From the NCBI GenBank assembly GCA_029237735.1, contig JAQZBU010000006.1, forward strand, positions 1-52,566: DNA of 52,566 nt. The letters run 5' to 3'. Numbering within the stretch: position 1 is the first letter of the stretch; every line of letters starts with the position of its first letter. This DNA comes from Ramlibacter sp. GTDB taxonomy: Bacteria; Pseudomonadota; Gammaproteobacteria; Burkholderiales; Burkholderiaceae_C. The notes under the pieces were generated by a model. The model was not told where the DNA came from, did not search any database, and worked only from the letters and a program-made list of their open reading frames with translations. A program made the position numbers and the translations under genes. Positions 43,262-51,777 of this stretch are shown here, piece after piece.

Positions 43262-44218
43262 ATGTCCCGTATTTTTCGTGTTGCCGCGGCCCAGATGGGC
43301 CCTACCCAGCGCTCGGACACGCGAGCGGAAGTCGTGGAGCGACTGATTGCCCTGCTCGAGGAAGCCGCAAGACAAAGAGTGAAGCTGGCGGTCTTCCCCG
43401 AGCTGGCATTGACGACGTTCTTTCCGCGATGGCTGATGTCTCAGCCTGAAGTCGATTCGTATTTCGAATCTGCGATGCCCAACCCTTCGGTGCAGCCACT
43501 TTTTGACTGTGCCCGCAAACTTGAAATCGGGTTTTATCTGGGCTATGCGGAGCGCACCGATAGCGGGCAGCATTTCAATAGCTCGATAACGGTCGACCCG
43601 GAGGGGAAGATCATTGGGCGTTATAGAAAAGTTCATCTACCCGGTTCTGTCGAGCCACGCGAAAACTCGGATTCACAGCAACTGGAAAAACGTTACTTCC
43701 AATACGGTGATCTGGGCTTTCAGGCCTTTCGGGGAGCAGAGCACTGGCATTCGCCGACCATGGGAATGTTGATTTGCAATGATCGGCGCTGGCCCGAGGC
43801 GTGGCGCAGCTATGGTCTTCAGGGCATCGAGGTGATGCTCATAGGCTACAACTCGGCCGCTTTCGATCCCAACGGCGGCACTACCGAAGACTTGGCGTTG
43901 CGTACCTTCCATTCGTTGCTGGTAACGCAAGCCAACGCATACATGAACTCCACATGGGCCATCAGCGCTGCCAAGGCGGGCGTGGAGGATGGCTTTGGCT
44001 TGATTGCTGGAAGCTGCATCGTTGATCCCAATGGCGTCCTGGTGGCGCAGGCCGGCACCATGGGCGATGAACTTGTCATTGCAGATTGCGATCTCGATGC
44101 CTGCCGACAAGGGCGCGAAAAAATGTTCAATTTCGCGGCTCACCGCCGCCCCGAGCACTATCGAAGGATTGTCGACCAGGTGGGAGTTGAGCTTCCGGAT
44201 TGGCATTCGAGGCGCTAA
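43262..44218 (+). CDS. Carbon-nitrogen hydrolase, N-carbamoyl-D-amino-acid hydrolase type
   Basis: 318 residues from the ATG at 43262. The nitrilase-fold catalytic triad is visible: E47 in FPELALTTFFPRW, K123 in RYRKVHLPGSVEP and C172 in MLICNDRRWPEAW. The sequences FFPRW, RKVHLPG and CNDRRWPE are those of D-carbamoylase, as in the Agrobacterium enzyme, where Glu47 and Cys172 have the same numbers. It would release D-amino acid, CO2 and ammonia. No hydantoinase is nearby, so the source of carbamoyl compounds is open. Confidence 0.9.
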   Translation: MSRIFRVAAAQMGPTQRSDTRAEVVERLIALLEEAARQRVKLAVFPELALTTFFPRWLMSQPEVDSYFESAMPNPSVQPLFDCARKLEIGFYLGYAERTDSGQHFNSSITVDPEGKIIGRYRKVHLPGSVEPRENSDSQQLEKRYFQYGDLGFQAFRGAEHWHSPTMGMLICNDRRWPEAWRSYGLQGIEVMLIGYNSAAFDPNGGTTEDLALRTFHSLLVTQANAYMNSTWAISAAKAGVEDGFGLIAGSCIVDPNGVLVAQAGTMGDELVIADCDLDACRQGREKMFNFAAHRRPEHYRRIVDQVGVELPDWHSRR

Positions 44219-44242
44219 GGCGTCGCGCGGTACTCGCAAGCG

Positions 44243-44284
44243 CAAAGTGCGGATCAACGTCCCTGGGCTTAGGCGCGCACTTTG
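44243..44284. promoter_or_regulatory. Inverted repeat CAAAGTGCG ... CGCACTTTG
   Basis: A perfect 9-bp inverted repeat with a 24-base spacer lies between the carbamoylase stop and promoter P2. The loop is long for a terminator and no T-run follows, so an operator or a weak terminator are both possible. Confidence 0.4.
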
Positions 44285-44302
44285 TATAGATTTCCATTCG
44301 AA

Positions 44303-44331
44303 TTGACAAAATATCCAATAATGGATAAATT
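44303..44331 (+). promoter_or_regulatory. Promoter P2 of the D-aminoacylase operon
   Basis: Perfect -35 TTGACA (44303-44308), 17-nt spacer, -10 TAAATT (44326-44331). The spacer contains ATCCA-ATAA-TGGAT (44313-44326), a perfect inverted repeat. Box and spacer sequence closely parallel P1 at 34904, suggesting one regulator for both operons. Confidence 0.65.
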
Positions 44332-44423
44332 ATCTATATGCGACGCGCCTCGCCTGCCGCGAGTCTCATCGACCAATTCGAGCAAGTGGCTCACGAACTT
44401 GATCCCCATTCAGGACGAAAAAA

Positions 44424-46016
44424 ATGTACGACACACTGATTACGAACGGCACAGTCGTTGATGGTAGTGGGCAGCCTCAATTTCGTGCAGACGTCGCTAT
44501 CAAGGACGGGCGTATTGCCGCTATCGGTCATTTCGCGGGCGCTGCCGCAGCTAAGCGCATTGACGCCTCGGAGCGTGTTGTCGCCCCGGGGTTCATTGAC
44601 TCGCACTGCCACTCCGAACTCTCCTTGGTAGCTCAACCCACTGCGGAGAGCAAGTCTCGTCAGGGCGTCACCACCGAAATTCTGGGCAACTGCGGCTGGT
44701 CGGCCTACCCTTTGGCCGATGCCACGCGCGACACCATCACATACTTCTCACGGCCCATCTTCGGCCACCCGGACGTTGAGTGGGCCTGGTCGGATTTGGC
44801 GGGCTACTTCAATCACCTGACCGAGCGTGGCGTAGGCGTGAACGTCGCCACACTGGTCGGTCACGGCAATGTCCGGGCTGCTGTGCTGGGCTTCGAGGAC
44901 AGGGCGCCCTCGGCAGCCGAACTGAACCAGATGAAGGCGCTGATGCAGCAGGCCATGGACCAGGGGGCTCTCGGCATCTCGACAGGGCTGTGCTACCCCC
45001 CAGGCATCTACGCATCCACGGACGAGCTGGTCGAGCTGTGCGGAGTCGTATCACGTAATCGCGGCCTGTACGCGACCCACCTGCGTAACCAGGTGGACGG
45101 CCTGGTGGAGTCCGTCCAGGAGGCCCTCGATATCGGGCGCAGGGCGGAAGTGCCGGTGCTCATCTCCCACCACAAGACCTGTGGCAAGCGCAATTTCGGC
45201 AAGGTGAAGGAGACGCTGGCCATGCTGGAGCGGGCGCGGGCCGCGGGGCTGGACACTTTCTCGGACATCTATCCCTACATCGCGGGCAGCTCCACGATCG
45301 TCGTGCTCCTGCCGCCCTGGGTGTTGGCCGGGGGCCTCGATGCCATGCTCACCCGGCTGGCGGATCCGCAGGCTCGTGCACGAATCGCGCGCGACTGGGA
45401 GGCCGGGCTACCAGGGTGGGAAAACCGGGTGGCCGCGGTAGGCTGGGAGAGCGTGACCGTTTCCCACGTCGTGACGGAAAGGAACGGAGATCTGGTGGGT
45501 TTGACCGTTGTGGACGGTGCGGCCAAGCGGGGAAAATCGATCGTCGATTTCTTCTGTGACCTCCTCCTCGAAGAGCGGGGCGAAGTGGGCCAGATCCTGG
45601 TCAACTCCTGTGAGGAAGACATGCTGATGGTGCTCACACACCCTTACAGCATGGTGGGCAGCGACGGATTGGACGTGGGGGGCAAGCCCCATCCGCGCCA
45701 ATACGGCACCTTCCCCAAGATACTGGGTGAATTTGTCCGGGAGAAGCAGGTGCTCTCCCTGGAGTCGGCCATTCACAAGATGACGGGATACACCGCCCAG
45801 ACATTCGGCCTGCCCGAGATCGGGCTGGTACGGGAAGGCTACCGGGCTGACCTCATCGTGTTCGACCCAGCCACAGTGAAGGACGTGGCGACGTACGGCG
45901 ATTCGCGTCGATATCCCGTGGGCATCGACTGGGTCATGGTGGGTGGCGTGCCTTCGGTGGCGGAAGGCCATTCCACCGGAGACCTGAACGGGCGGGTCTT
46001 GAGGAAGGCGAACTAA
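44424..46016 (+). CDS. N-acyl-D-amino-acid deacylase (D-aminoacylase)
   Basis: 530 residues. The amidohydrolase barrel shows metal motif APGFIDSHCHSEL (H61, H63), GNCGW with the metal-bridging type C90, ATHLRNQ (H219), LISHHKTCGKRNFGK (H249/H250) and the catalytic Asp in VGSDGLDVGGKPHPRQYGTF (D414). These are the D-aminoacylase hallmarks (Alcaligenes Cys96, His220, His250, Asp366). It frees D-amino acids from N-acyl forms in the cytoplasm. Its stop shares a base with the next start. Confidence 0.93.
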   Translation: MYDTLITNGTVVDGSGQPQFRADVAIKDGRIAAIGHFAGAAAAKRIDASERVVAPGFIDSHCHSELSLVAQPTAESKSRQGVTTEILGNCGWSAYPLADATRDTITYFSRPIFGHPDVEWAWSDLAGYFNHLTERGVGVNVATLVGHGNVRAAVLGFEDRAPSAAELNQMKALMQQAMDQGALGISTGLCYPPGIYASTDELVELCGVVSRNRGLYATHLRNQVDGLVESVQEALDIGRRAEVPVLISHHKTCGKRNFGKVKETLAMLERARAAGLDTFSDIYPYIAGSSTIVVLLPPWVLAGGLDAMLTRLADPQARARIARDWEAGLPGWENRVAAVGWESVTVSHVVTERNGDLVGLTVVDGAAKRGKSIVDFFCDLLLEERGEVGQILVNSCEEDMLMVLTHPYSMVGSDGLDVGGKPHPRQYGTFPKILGEFVREKQVLSLESAIHKMTGYTAQTFGLPEIGLVREGYRADLIVFDPATVKDVATYGDSRRYPVGIDWVMVGGVPSVAEGHSTGDLNGRVLRKAN

Positions 46017-47152
46017 TGCAGCCTTACATCTGCTCGTCTTGCGGAACTACCCATGCCGCCAACGCTTTGGTCTGGCGATGTGACTGTGGTGGTTATCTGG
46101 ACGTGGCTCCTGGCGCGGGGCTCACCCGTGCTGACATCGACAGCGACGAGCGCTCGCTGTGGCGCTACCGAAAAGCTTTGCATCTGGAGAGCTCGCGCCC
46201 CAGCGTCAGCTTTGGCGAAGGGCTGACCCCCCTGGTGCCGGGCCAATGGGGCGGCGAAGAGGTGCTGTTCAAGCTCGACTTCCTCATGCCCAGCGGCTCT
46301 TTCAAGGACAGGGGCAGCGCGCTCATGATCAACCGGCTGGCGGAGCTGGGGGTGAAGTCGGTGCTCGAGGATTCCTCCGGCAACGGCGGCGCCTCGGTTG
46401 CCGCTTACTCGGCCGCCGCAGGCATTGACTGCCGGATCTATGTTCCGGCTTCCACCAGCGCCGGCAAGGTGATCCAGACGCGCACTTACGGTGCCGAACT
46501 GGTCAAGGTGCCCGGCACCCGGGAAGACACCTCGCAAGCCGCCCTGGCCGCCGCGCAAGAGCACTTCTACGCCAGCCACAACTGGCACCCCCTCTTCATC
46601 GAAGGCGTGAAGACGGTGGCGTATGAGATCTGGGAGCAGTTGGGCTTTCGCGCGCCGGCCAACGTGGTGGCGCCGATCGGGTTCGGCAGCAGCGTCCTCG
46701 GGCTCTACCGAGGGTTCAAGGAATTGCTGGGCGCGGGACAGGTTGAGCGCTTGCCGCGGATTTTCGCCTGCCAGGCTGCCAACTGTGCGCCTATCCATTC
46801 GCTGTTCGCCGGGGGCAGTGCGCAGGTTGAATCACGACCTACGGCGGCCGAAGGGATTGCCTGTCTCAAGCCCATTCGGCTGCCCGAGATCATGCGCGCG
46901 CTCAAGGAGAGCGGCGGGCAGACGGTCGCCGTTAGCGAGGACGACATCGCCAGGGGTCTTCAAGACCTGGCCGCGACCCGCGGGCTGTTTGTCGAACCCA
47001 CTTCAGCCGTGGCCCCTGCCGGGGCTCGGATGCTTTTGGAGGCCGGAGTGATTCGACCCGGCGAGGTGACCGTGGTCCTGTTGACCGGCAACGGTCTCAA
47101 GGCCACCGAGAAGATTGCCAGATTGGCATGGGGCGAGGGAGAAGGAACATGA
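46016..47152 (+). CDS. Threonine synthase-like PLP enzyme (fold type II)
   Basis: 378 residues from the ATG at 46016. An N-terminal zinc ribbon (CSSCGTT and CDCGG) precedes the PLP domain with the Schiff-base Lys in PSGSFKDRGS, phosphate loops SSGNGGASVAAYSAAAG and VAPIGFGSSVLGLYRG, and LTGNGLKATEKIA at the end. The ribbon is usual for threonine synthase. Without homoserine genes, and fused into an operon with D-aminoacylase, a beta-elimination, deaminase or racemase-like role on amino acids is more likely. Confidence 0.88.
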   Translation: MQPYICSSCGTTHAANALVWRCDCGGYLDVAPGAGLTRADIDSDERSLWRYRKALHLESSRPSVSFGEGLTPLVPGQWGGEEVLFKLDFLMPSGSFKDRGSALMINRLAELGVKSVLEDSSGNGGASVAAYSAAAGIDCRIYVPASTSAGKVIQTRTYGAELVKVPGTREDTSQAALAAAQEHFYASHNWHPLFIEGVKTVAYEIWEQLGFRAPANVVAPIGFGSSVLGLYRGFKELLGAGQVERLPRIFACQAANCAPIHSLFAGGSAQVESRPTAAEGIACLKPIRLPEIMRALKESGGQTVAVSEDDIARGLQDLAATRGLFVEPTSAVAPAGARMLLEAGVIRPGEVTVVLLTGNGLKATEKIARLAWGEGEGT

Positions 47153-48339
47153 GCGGCACGATAGATCTGGAACGGGTTAGGCTGGAGACGGGCGTCACGC
47201 AAGACCGCGTCTACGTTAACAATGCCCGCATGTCGCCGTCGCCGCGACCCGTATTGGAAGCCGTCCAGGCCATTCAGGAACGGGCATGGCGCGAGGGGTG
47301 GATGGGGCTGGATCAGCCCGGCATCATGGCCCGCGCCCGAACCGCGGTTGCCGACCTGATCGGTGCCCGTGGGACGGAGATTGCCATTACGCAAAGCGCC
47401 AGCTATTCCATCAACCTGATCGCCAACGGGATTGACTGGCAGGCGGGCGAGAACATCGTCATCACCGAGCTGGCCTACCGATCCGTGGCCATGAGCCTGC
47501 TGAGGGCAGCGCAGGAGCGGGGGCTGGAAGTGCGTGTGGTGCCGGCCCAGGACATGCTGCTGCGTCCGGAGGATTTTCGAAAGCACCTCGATAACCGCAC
47601 GCGACTGGTGGTGGCCACGATGCAGCCCATGTTCTGCGGGGTGCCTCAGCCGGTGGCCGAGATCGGCCGCGTGGTGCGGGAGCATTCCAATGCGCTCTAT
47701 TGCATCAATGCCACGCAGGCGGTGGGGCAACGTCCTGTCGACGTGCGAGCCTTCGATTGCGACTTCCTCTTTGGCACCGCGCGCAAGTGGCTGCGGGGTC
47801 CGCGCGGCATCGGGTTTCTCTACGTGCGCGAGCCATTGATCCCGCAGATGCGCCCGACCTACATGGGCTATCCTGCCAGCCTTTGGACCGGTCCGCAAAG
47901 CTACCAGATCGTGGACTCCATCGACCGGCTGCATCTGGGGGACTATCCGTACGCCTCCCTGGTCGAGCTGACCGGTGCCATCCGCTACGCGATGGATATC
48001 GGCGTGGAGAAGATCTACCAGCGCAACCAGCACCTCGGGAAAGCGGCCCGGCTGGCCCTGCGGGAAGTGCGAGGCCTTGAGCTTTATGACCTGACCCACG
48101 GGGTGATGGGGACGGTGCCGGTGAACGTGCGTAACGTACCGGCCGAGGTCGCGGTGGCGAAGCTGGAGCAGCGCGGAATCATCGCCTGCGTGGCATACGA
48201 AGAAAATGCACTGCTGGGGCTGCGCAAGATTGGCCAGCGCGAACTGATTCGCGTCTCCCTGCATTACTACAACACCGAGGCGGAGATCGAGCGGCTGGCG
48301 AAGGCCCTTGGCGACATTGCCATCGAGGGAGCTCGTTGA
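47149..48339 (+). CDS. Class V aminotransferase-like PLP enzyme
   Basis: 396 residues from the ATG at 47149, overlapping the previous stop. Motifs: YVNNARMSPSPRPVLEAVQA at the start, ITQSASYSINLIANGIDWQA, a Thr/Gln segment (CINATQAVGQRPVDVRAFDC) and the PLP Lys in FGTARKWLRGPRGIGFLYV. The family includes cysteine desulfurases, isopenicillin-N epimerase-like proteins and kynureninase relatives. No catalytic cysteine loop for IscS activity is obvious. A transaminase or epimerase acting on the freed amino acid is inferred. Confidence 0.88.
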   Translation: MSGTIDLERVRLETGVTQDRVYVNNARMSPSPRPVLEAVQAIQERAWREGWMGLDQPGIMARARTAVADLIGARGTEIAITQSASYSINLIANGIDWQAGENIVITELAYRSVAMSLLRAAQERGLEVRVVPAQDMLLRPEDFRKHLDNRTRLVVATMQPMFCGVPQPVAEIGRVVREHSNALYCINATQAVGQRPVDVRAFDCDFLFGTARKWLRGPRGIGFLYVREPLIPQMRPTYMGYPASLWTGPQSYQIVDSIDRLHLGDYPYASLVELTGAIRYAMDIGVEKIYQRNQHLGKAARLALREVRGLELYDLTHGVMGTVPVNVRNVPAEVAVAKLEQRGIIACVAYEENALLGLRKIGQRELIRVSLHYYNTEAEIERLAKALGDIAIEGAR

Positions 48340-48343
48340 CGCA

Positions 48344-49066
48344 ATGCAGGAAGAGAAAATCGTCGGCATCCTGGGCGGCATGGGCCCGCAAGCGACCCTG
48401 GACCTCATGGCCAAGGTCATACGCGCGACACCAGCTCAGTCTGAAAAGGACCACCTGCGAATGTTGGTGGACTGCAATCCCAAAGTGCCCGACCGCGTGG
48501 CGGCGATCCTGGCTGGTGGGCCGGATTCGGCGCCCGCGCTGGTGGAGATGGCCATGGGGCTGGTCGGCCAGGGCGCCGATCTGCTGGCGATTGCCTGCAA
48601 CACCGCACACCATTTCCACGCAGCTATTCAAGCAGCGGTCCCGGTGCCCGTGCTGGACATGATCGCACTGACCGCCCGCCGGGTCGCCGAGCTCGATCCG
48701 CCCGTCCGTACCGTCGGCCTGCTGGCCACCGAAGGGACCATTGAGATCAAGTTGTACCACCGGCACTTCGAGGCCCGTGGGATCGAAGTGATCACGCCCC
48801 GCGAGCTGGAGATGCGCAGCTTCATGAGCATCGTTTACGGCGTGAAGACGGGTCACGACGGTCCGGTAGCTCGGGCCGGGATGGCCGCCCTGGCCCAAAG
48901 CCTGATGGACCGCGGCGCCGAGGCGGTGATCGCCGGATGCACCGAAGTGCCCCTCGTAATTTCCGCCGGACCGACCATGCCCATGATCGACCCTACGCAG
49001 GTCCTGGCGGAGTCGATCGTTCAATCGGTGCTAGGGCGCGCCCGAGCCATGAGTCCGGCACTATAG
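48344..49066 (+). CDS. Aspartate/glutamate racemase family
   Basis: 240 residues from the ATG at 48344. Two catalytic cysteines lie in LLAIACNTAHHF (C85) and VIAGCTEVPLVIS (C199), with IVGILGGMGPQATLDLMAKV at the start. This is the cofactor-independent two-base racemase fold of aspartate, glutamate and broad-range amino-acid racemases. It could convert D-amino acids from the deacylases to the L form. It ends the 44424-49066 operon. Confidence 0.92.
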   Translation: MQEEKIVGILGGMGPQATLDLMAKVIRATPAQSEKDHLRMLVDCNPKVPDRVAAILAGGPDSAPALVEMAMGLVGQGADLLAIACNTAHHFHAAIQAAVPVPVLDMIALTARRVAELDPPVRTVGLLATEGTIEIKLYHRHFEARGIEVITPRELEMRSFMSIVYGVKTGHDGPVARAGMAALAQSLMDRGAEAVIAGCTEVPLVISAGPTMPMIDPTQVLAESIVQSVLGRARAMSPAL

Positions 49067-49088
49067 AAACGGCCGGCGAGTTCCCGCG

Positions 49089-49817
49089 ATGCCCGTGGGT
49101 GAAGGCGACGTGATCCATCAAACATACCTCTCCGCGGAAGTTCACGTGAGGAAGGCACCATGGTTCACTTCGCTTTCTGGAGAACTGCAGGAGATGGTCC
49201 TGCATGCGTCCCGAGTGCGTTCCGTCGCGGCCGGCACGGTGGTGGCCCGCCGCGGTGAAATGCCCGAGCAGTGGTTCGGCGTTGTACATGGGGCGTTGAA
49301 GGCGAGCGTTTGCAGCGTCGATGGTCGGGTATCCAGCCATCTCCTGGCTATCTCTCTTCAGTGGGTGGGTACGGAAGAACTCGTTCAATGTGTGCGACAC
49401 CGTCATGACGTGATTGCCATCAGCGATTGCATCCTGATTGTCATAGACGCCCACGTCTTCAAGCGTCTCTTGGCGTCAAGCATTGAGTTCTGTGGTGTCG
49501 TGCTGCGGCAAGTGAGTCAACGTCACGGCAAGCTACTCGAGCGCATTGACGACGCGCGCGGCCTCTCCAAGAAAGTGTTGGTCGCGCAGACAGTAGCCGA
49601 GCTTGCCCTTGAAATGGGTGGAGCGACCCACGGCGCAGTTCAACTCAAACAGGAGCACATCGCCGAATTCGTAGGCTTCTCGAGGCAAACAGTCAACCAG
49701 GCATTGAAGAAGCTGGAAGTGGAGGGCTTGGTCTGCACGAAGTACAGCAGGGTTGAAGTGAACGACTTGCAGGCGTTGCGCGCGTTTGCACTCGCAGCGC
49801 ATTCCACGAATGCCTGA
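49089..49817 (+). CDS. Crp/Fnr-family transcriptional regulator
   Basis: 242 residues. A cyclic-nucleotide-like beta-barrel (SVAAGTVVARRGEMPEQWFG then VVHGALKASV) is followed by a dimer helix and a winged HTH (EHIAEFVGFSRQTVNQALKK then LEVEGLV). No Fnr cysteine set is evident in the N-terminus. It comes 22 bases after the racemase and may read through from that operon. It probably regulates the following porin or the cluster. Confidence 0.88.
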   Translation: MPVGEGDVIHQTYLSAEVHVRKAPWFTSLSGELQEMVLHASRVRSVAAGTVVARRGEMPEQWFGVVHGALKASVCSVDGRVSSHLLAISLQWVGTEELVQCVRHRHDVIAISDCILIVIDAHVFKRLLASSIEFCGVVLRQVSQRHGKLLERIDDARGLSKKVLVAQTVAELALEMGGATHGAVQLKQEHIAEFVGFSRQTVNQALKKLEVEGLVCTKYSRVEVNDLQALRAFALAAHSTNA

Positions 49818-49843
49818 TGCGCGCTGACAACATACTCTCCAAT

Positions 49844-49859
49844 TGTCGTTATCTCGACA
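49844..49859. promoter_or_regulatory. Inverted repeat TGTCG-TTATCT-CGACA
   Basis: A perfect 5-bp inverted repeat with a 6-base centre, with flanking CAAT and ATTG partly extending the symmetry. It lies after the Crp-type gene and upstream of the porin promoter, and is a possible site for the neighbouring regulator. Confidence 0.4.
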
Positions 49860-49872
49860 GATTGAACTGGGG

Positions 49873-49901
49873 TTGATTCATACGATTCGTCGCATCTTAA
49901 T
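49873..49901 (+). promoter_or_regulatory. Candidate porin promoter
   Basis: TTGATT (49873-49878), 17-nt spacer, CTTAAT (49896-49901), 68 bases before the porin start. Each box matches the sigma70 consensus at four positions. The inverted repeat lies 14 bases upstream. Confidence 0.4.
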
Positions 49902-49969
49902 GTCAAGAACACCGACGTTGGATAAATGACTGAATTTTGCAACGACCAATTACTTTGGAGAAGACCACA

Positions 49970-51058
49970 ATGAAGAAACTATTCATGTTGAGTACCCTCG
50001 CCTGTGTGGCCATGGGCGTGCAGGCGCAATCGTCCGTTACGCTCTTTGGCGTGGTGGACAACGCCGTCCAGAACGTTCGCGGCGCTGGCAACGGCCACGT
50101 GACGCGCCTGGTCCAGGGTGCCAACGCTTCCAGCCGCCTGGGCTTTCGCGGAACGGAGGATCTCGGCGGAGGCATGTCCGCCTCGTTCTGGATTGAAGCC
50201 GGCGTGAACACCGACAGCGGCGCCGGCGCCGCCACCAACACCAACAACCAGGCATCCGGCGTGTCCCCAGCCGCCGGCGGCGGCGGCCTGACCTTCAATC
50301 GGCGTTCGACGGTCAGCCTGGCCGGCAATTGGGGCGAACTGCGCCTGGGTCGTGACTTTGCCCCGAGTTACCTGACACTTTCGGCCGCGGACCCTTTCGG
50401 TAACGTCGGCGTCGGCTCCAACTTCAACCTCCTCGGCGCGTTGGGTACCTCAAAGGGCGCGCAGACCGGTGTGCGCGTCTCAAACAGCGTGGGGTACCTC
50501 CTGCCTTCCAATCTGGGCGGCATCTATGGCAATGTCATGTACGCCTTGGGCGAAAACGCGAGCAACGCGCCCGGCGGCACCAGTTCCGATGGCCGCCACT
50601 TCGGTGCACGCATTGGCTGGCGCGCCGGTGCATTCGATATCTCAGGCGCACACGGTCGGACAACACTTGCAGCAGGCGACTATGTGCAAACCGACGTCGC
50701 CGGCTCCTACGACTTCGGGTTCGTCAAGTTGATGGCCGGTGTCTACCGCGAGGAAGTGCGCGCTGCGGCCAAAGGCCGTGCTGACTCCTGGAGTGTCGGT
50801 GCAACTGCTCCGGTGGGAGCCGGCCTGCTCAGGGCTTCATACACATCGACCAACCAGAACGCCGAAGCCGGCAACAATGATGCCGCTATGATCGCATTGG
50901 GCTACGTTCACAACCTGAGCAAGCGTACGGCCATCTACACTACCATCAGCCTTATCGACAACAAGGGCGCCAGCGTGCTGTACAACCAGGGCCGCGCAGT
51001 TGCGTCACCTGGTGGCAATGCGACCGGTCTGGATATCGGCCTTCGCCACGCGTTTTAA
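49970..51058 (+). CDS. Gram-negative trimeric porin (Burkholderiales OmpC-like)
   Basis: 362 residues from the ATG at 49970, ribosome site TTTGGAG. The signal peptide (MKKLFMLSTLACVAMGVQAQ) is followed by SSVTLFGVVDNAVQNV, the standard start of betaproteobacterial porins, then SSRLGFRGTEDLGGGMSASF and NRRSTVSLAGNWGELRLGRD. The chain ends in RHAF, with the C-terminal Phe needed for barrel insertion. It probably admits substrates of the neighbouring transporters across the outer membrane. Confidence 0.96.
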   Translation: MKKLFMLSTLACVAMGVQAQSSVTLFGVVDNAVQNVRGAGNGHVTRLVQGANASSRLGFRGTEDLGGGMSASFWIEAGVNTDSGAGAATNTNNQASGVSPAAGGGGLTFNRRSTVSLAGNWGELRLGRDFAPSYLTLSAADPFGNVGVGSNFNLLGALGTSKGAQTGVRVSNSVGYLLPSNLGGIYGNVMYALGENASNAPGGTSSDGRHFGARIGWRAGAFDISGAHGRTTLAAGDYVQTDVAGSYDFGFVKLMAGVYREEVRAAAKGRADSWSVGATAPVGAGLLRASYTSTNQNAEAGNNDAAMIALGYVHNLSKRTAIYTTISLIDNKGASVLYNQGRAVASPGGNATGLDIGLRHAF

Positions 51059-51116
51059 TCCGCGTTTGATCTTCCAGGAACTTTCACAACAACGAGCGTA
51101 GGTTCTCCAAGCTATT

Positions 51117-51150
51117 GGGGGCGGCGATGCAAGCGCTGCCCCTTTTTTTT
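51117..51150 (+). terminator. Terminator after the porin gene
   Basis: The stem GGGGGCGGCG pairs with CGCTGCCCC across a short loop (with a mismatch/wobble), followed by eight or more T. It lies 58 bases past the porin stop. Confidence 0.8.
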
Positions 51151-51209
51151 TAAACGCCCAGGCTATCACTGAGCATTGCCATCAAAACCTTGCCCCCACC
51201 AGCTTGAGC

Positions 51210-51440
51210 GCCGCATCCGCAGCCCCGACGCTGTCCGACCGCACCGGCATCACCTTGGACGCCTTCATGACGGTGTACTACTTCCCGCACGTGAAGGTCC
51301 ACAAACGCTCCTGGAAGCGTGATGAGCAGCTATACCGGCTTCGGATCAAGGAAAAAGTTCGGCGCGTTGCCACGCTCGCAGATCAGCAGAAGGTGTCGGC
51401 GCCAACAGCCTATTCCCTTAAAAGCCTGGGCGATCGCATC
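51210..51440 (+). pseudogene. Integrase N-terminal fragment
   Basis: LDAFMTVYYFPHVKVHKRSW then KRDEQLYRLRIKEK resembles the SAM-like core-binding domain of tyrosine recombinases. The text must then shift frame to KFGALPRSQISRR to continue the family pattern (KFG..PL..I.R..V). No catalytic domain follows. It is a dead fragment at the edge of an accessory region. Confidence 0.6.
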
Positions 51441-51710
51441 TTCCTTTGGCCTGCGGTACCCAGAGACGCTAATGGCCGGGTTGCCGGTCCCGCACGGCCT
51501 CGAACGCTTCACAGCATCACTGTCGCGATGAGTAGTTGGGCGTGCGAGACTGGTGTCTCGGGGGCCGTGGGCAATTGCGCTTCGACGGCGAACTCCGCAT
51601 TCGACCATCCCATCACCCTCAACATCTACGATGACAGTGGCGCGTTGCTTGCAGCTCGTGACCTGCCCCCTACCGGCGTTCCAAGGCAATCTCCGCGAAG
51701 TCGGTCGATG
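51441..51710 (+). pseudogene. Fragment of an exported repeat-type protein
   Basis: The frame contains SSWACETGVSGAVGNCASTA then FDHPITLNIYDDSGALLAAR. This resembles the C-terminal beta-rich segment of secreted Burkholderiales proteins of unknown function that carry W-x-C...G-x-C...FNHPITLNIYD. The start and end are missing, and the fragment follows the integrase piece directly. Confidence is low to moderate. Confidence 0.35.
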
Positions 51711-51777
51711 ACCCTTCGCCTAGGGTCGGCATCCACCACTACACGCGAGGGCCGCCCGGCGGACGCCCCCCAGGCCA

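Noticed and set aside
44424..46016. D-hydantoinase
   Set aside because: The NCGW, ISHHK and GSDG motifs and the 530-residue length fit D-aminoacylase; the carboxylated-lysine motif of hydantoinases is not seen.
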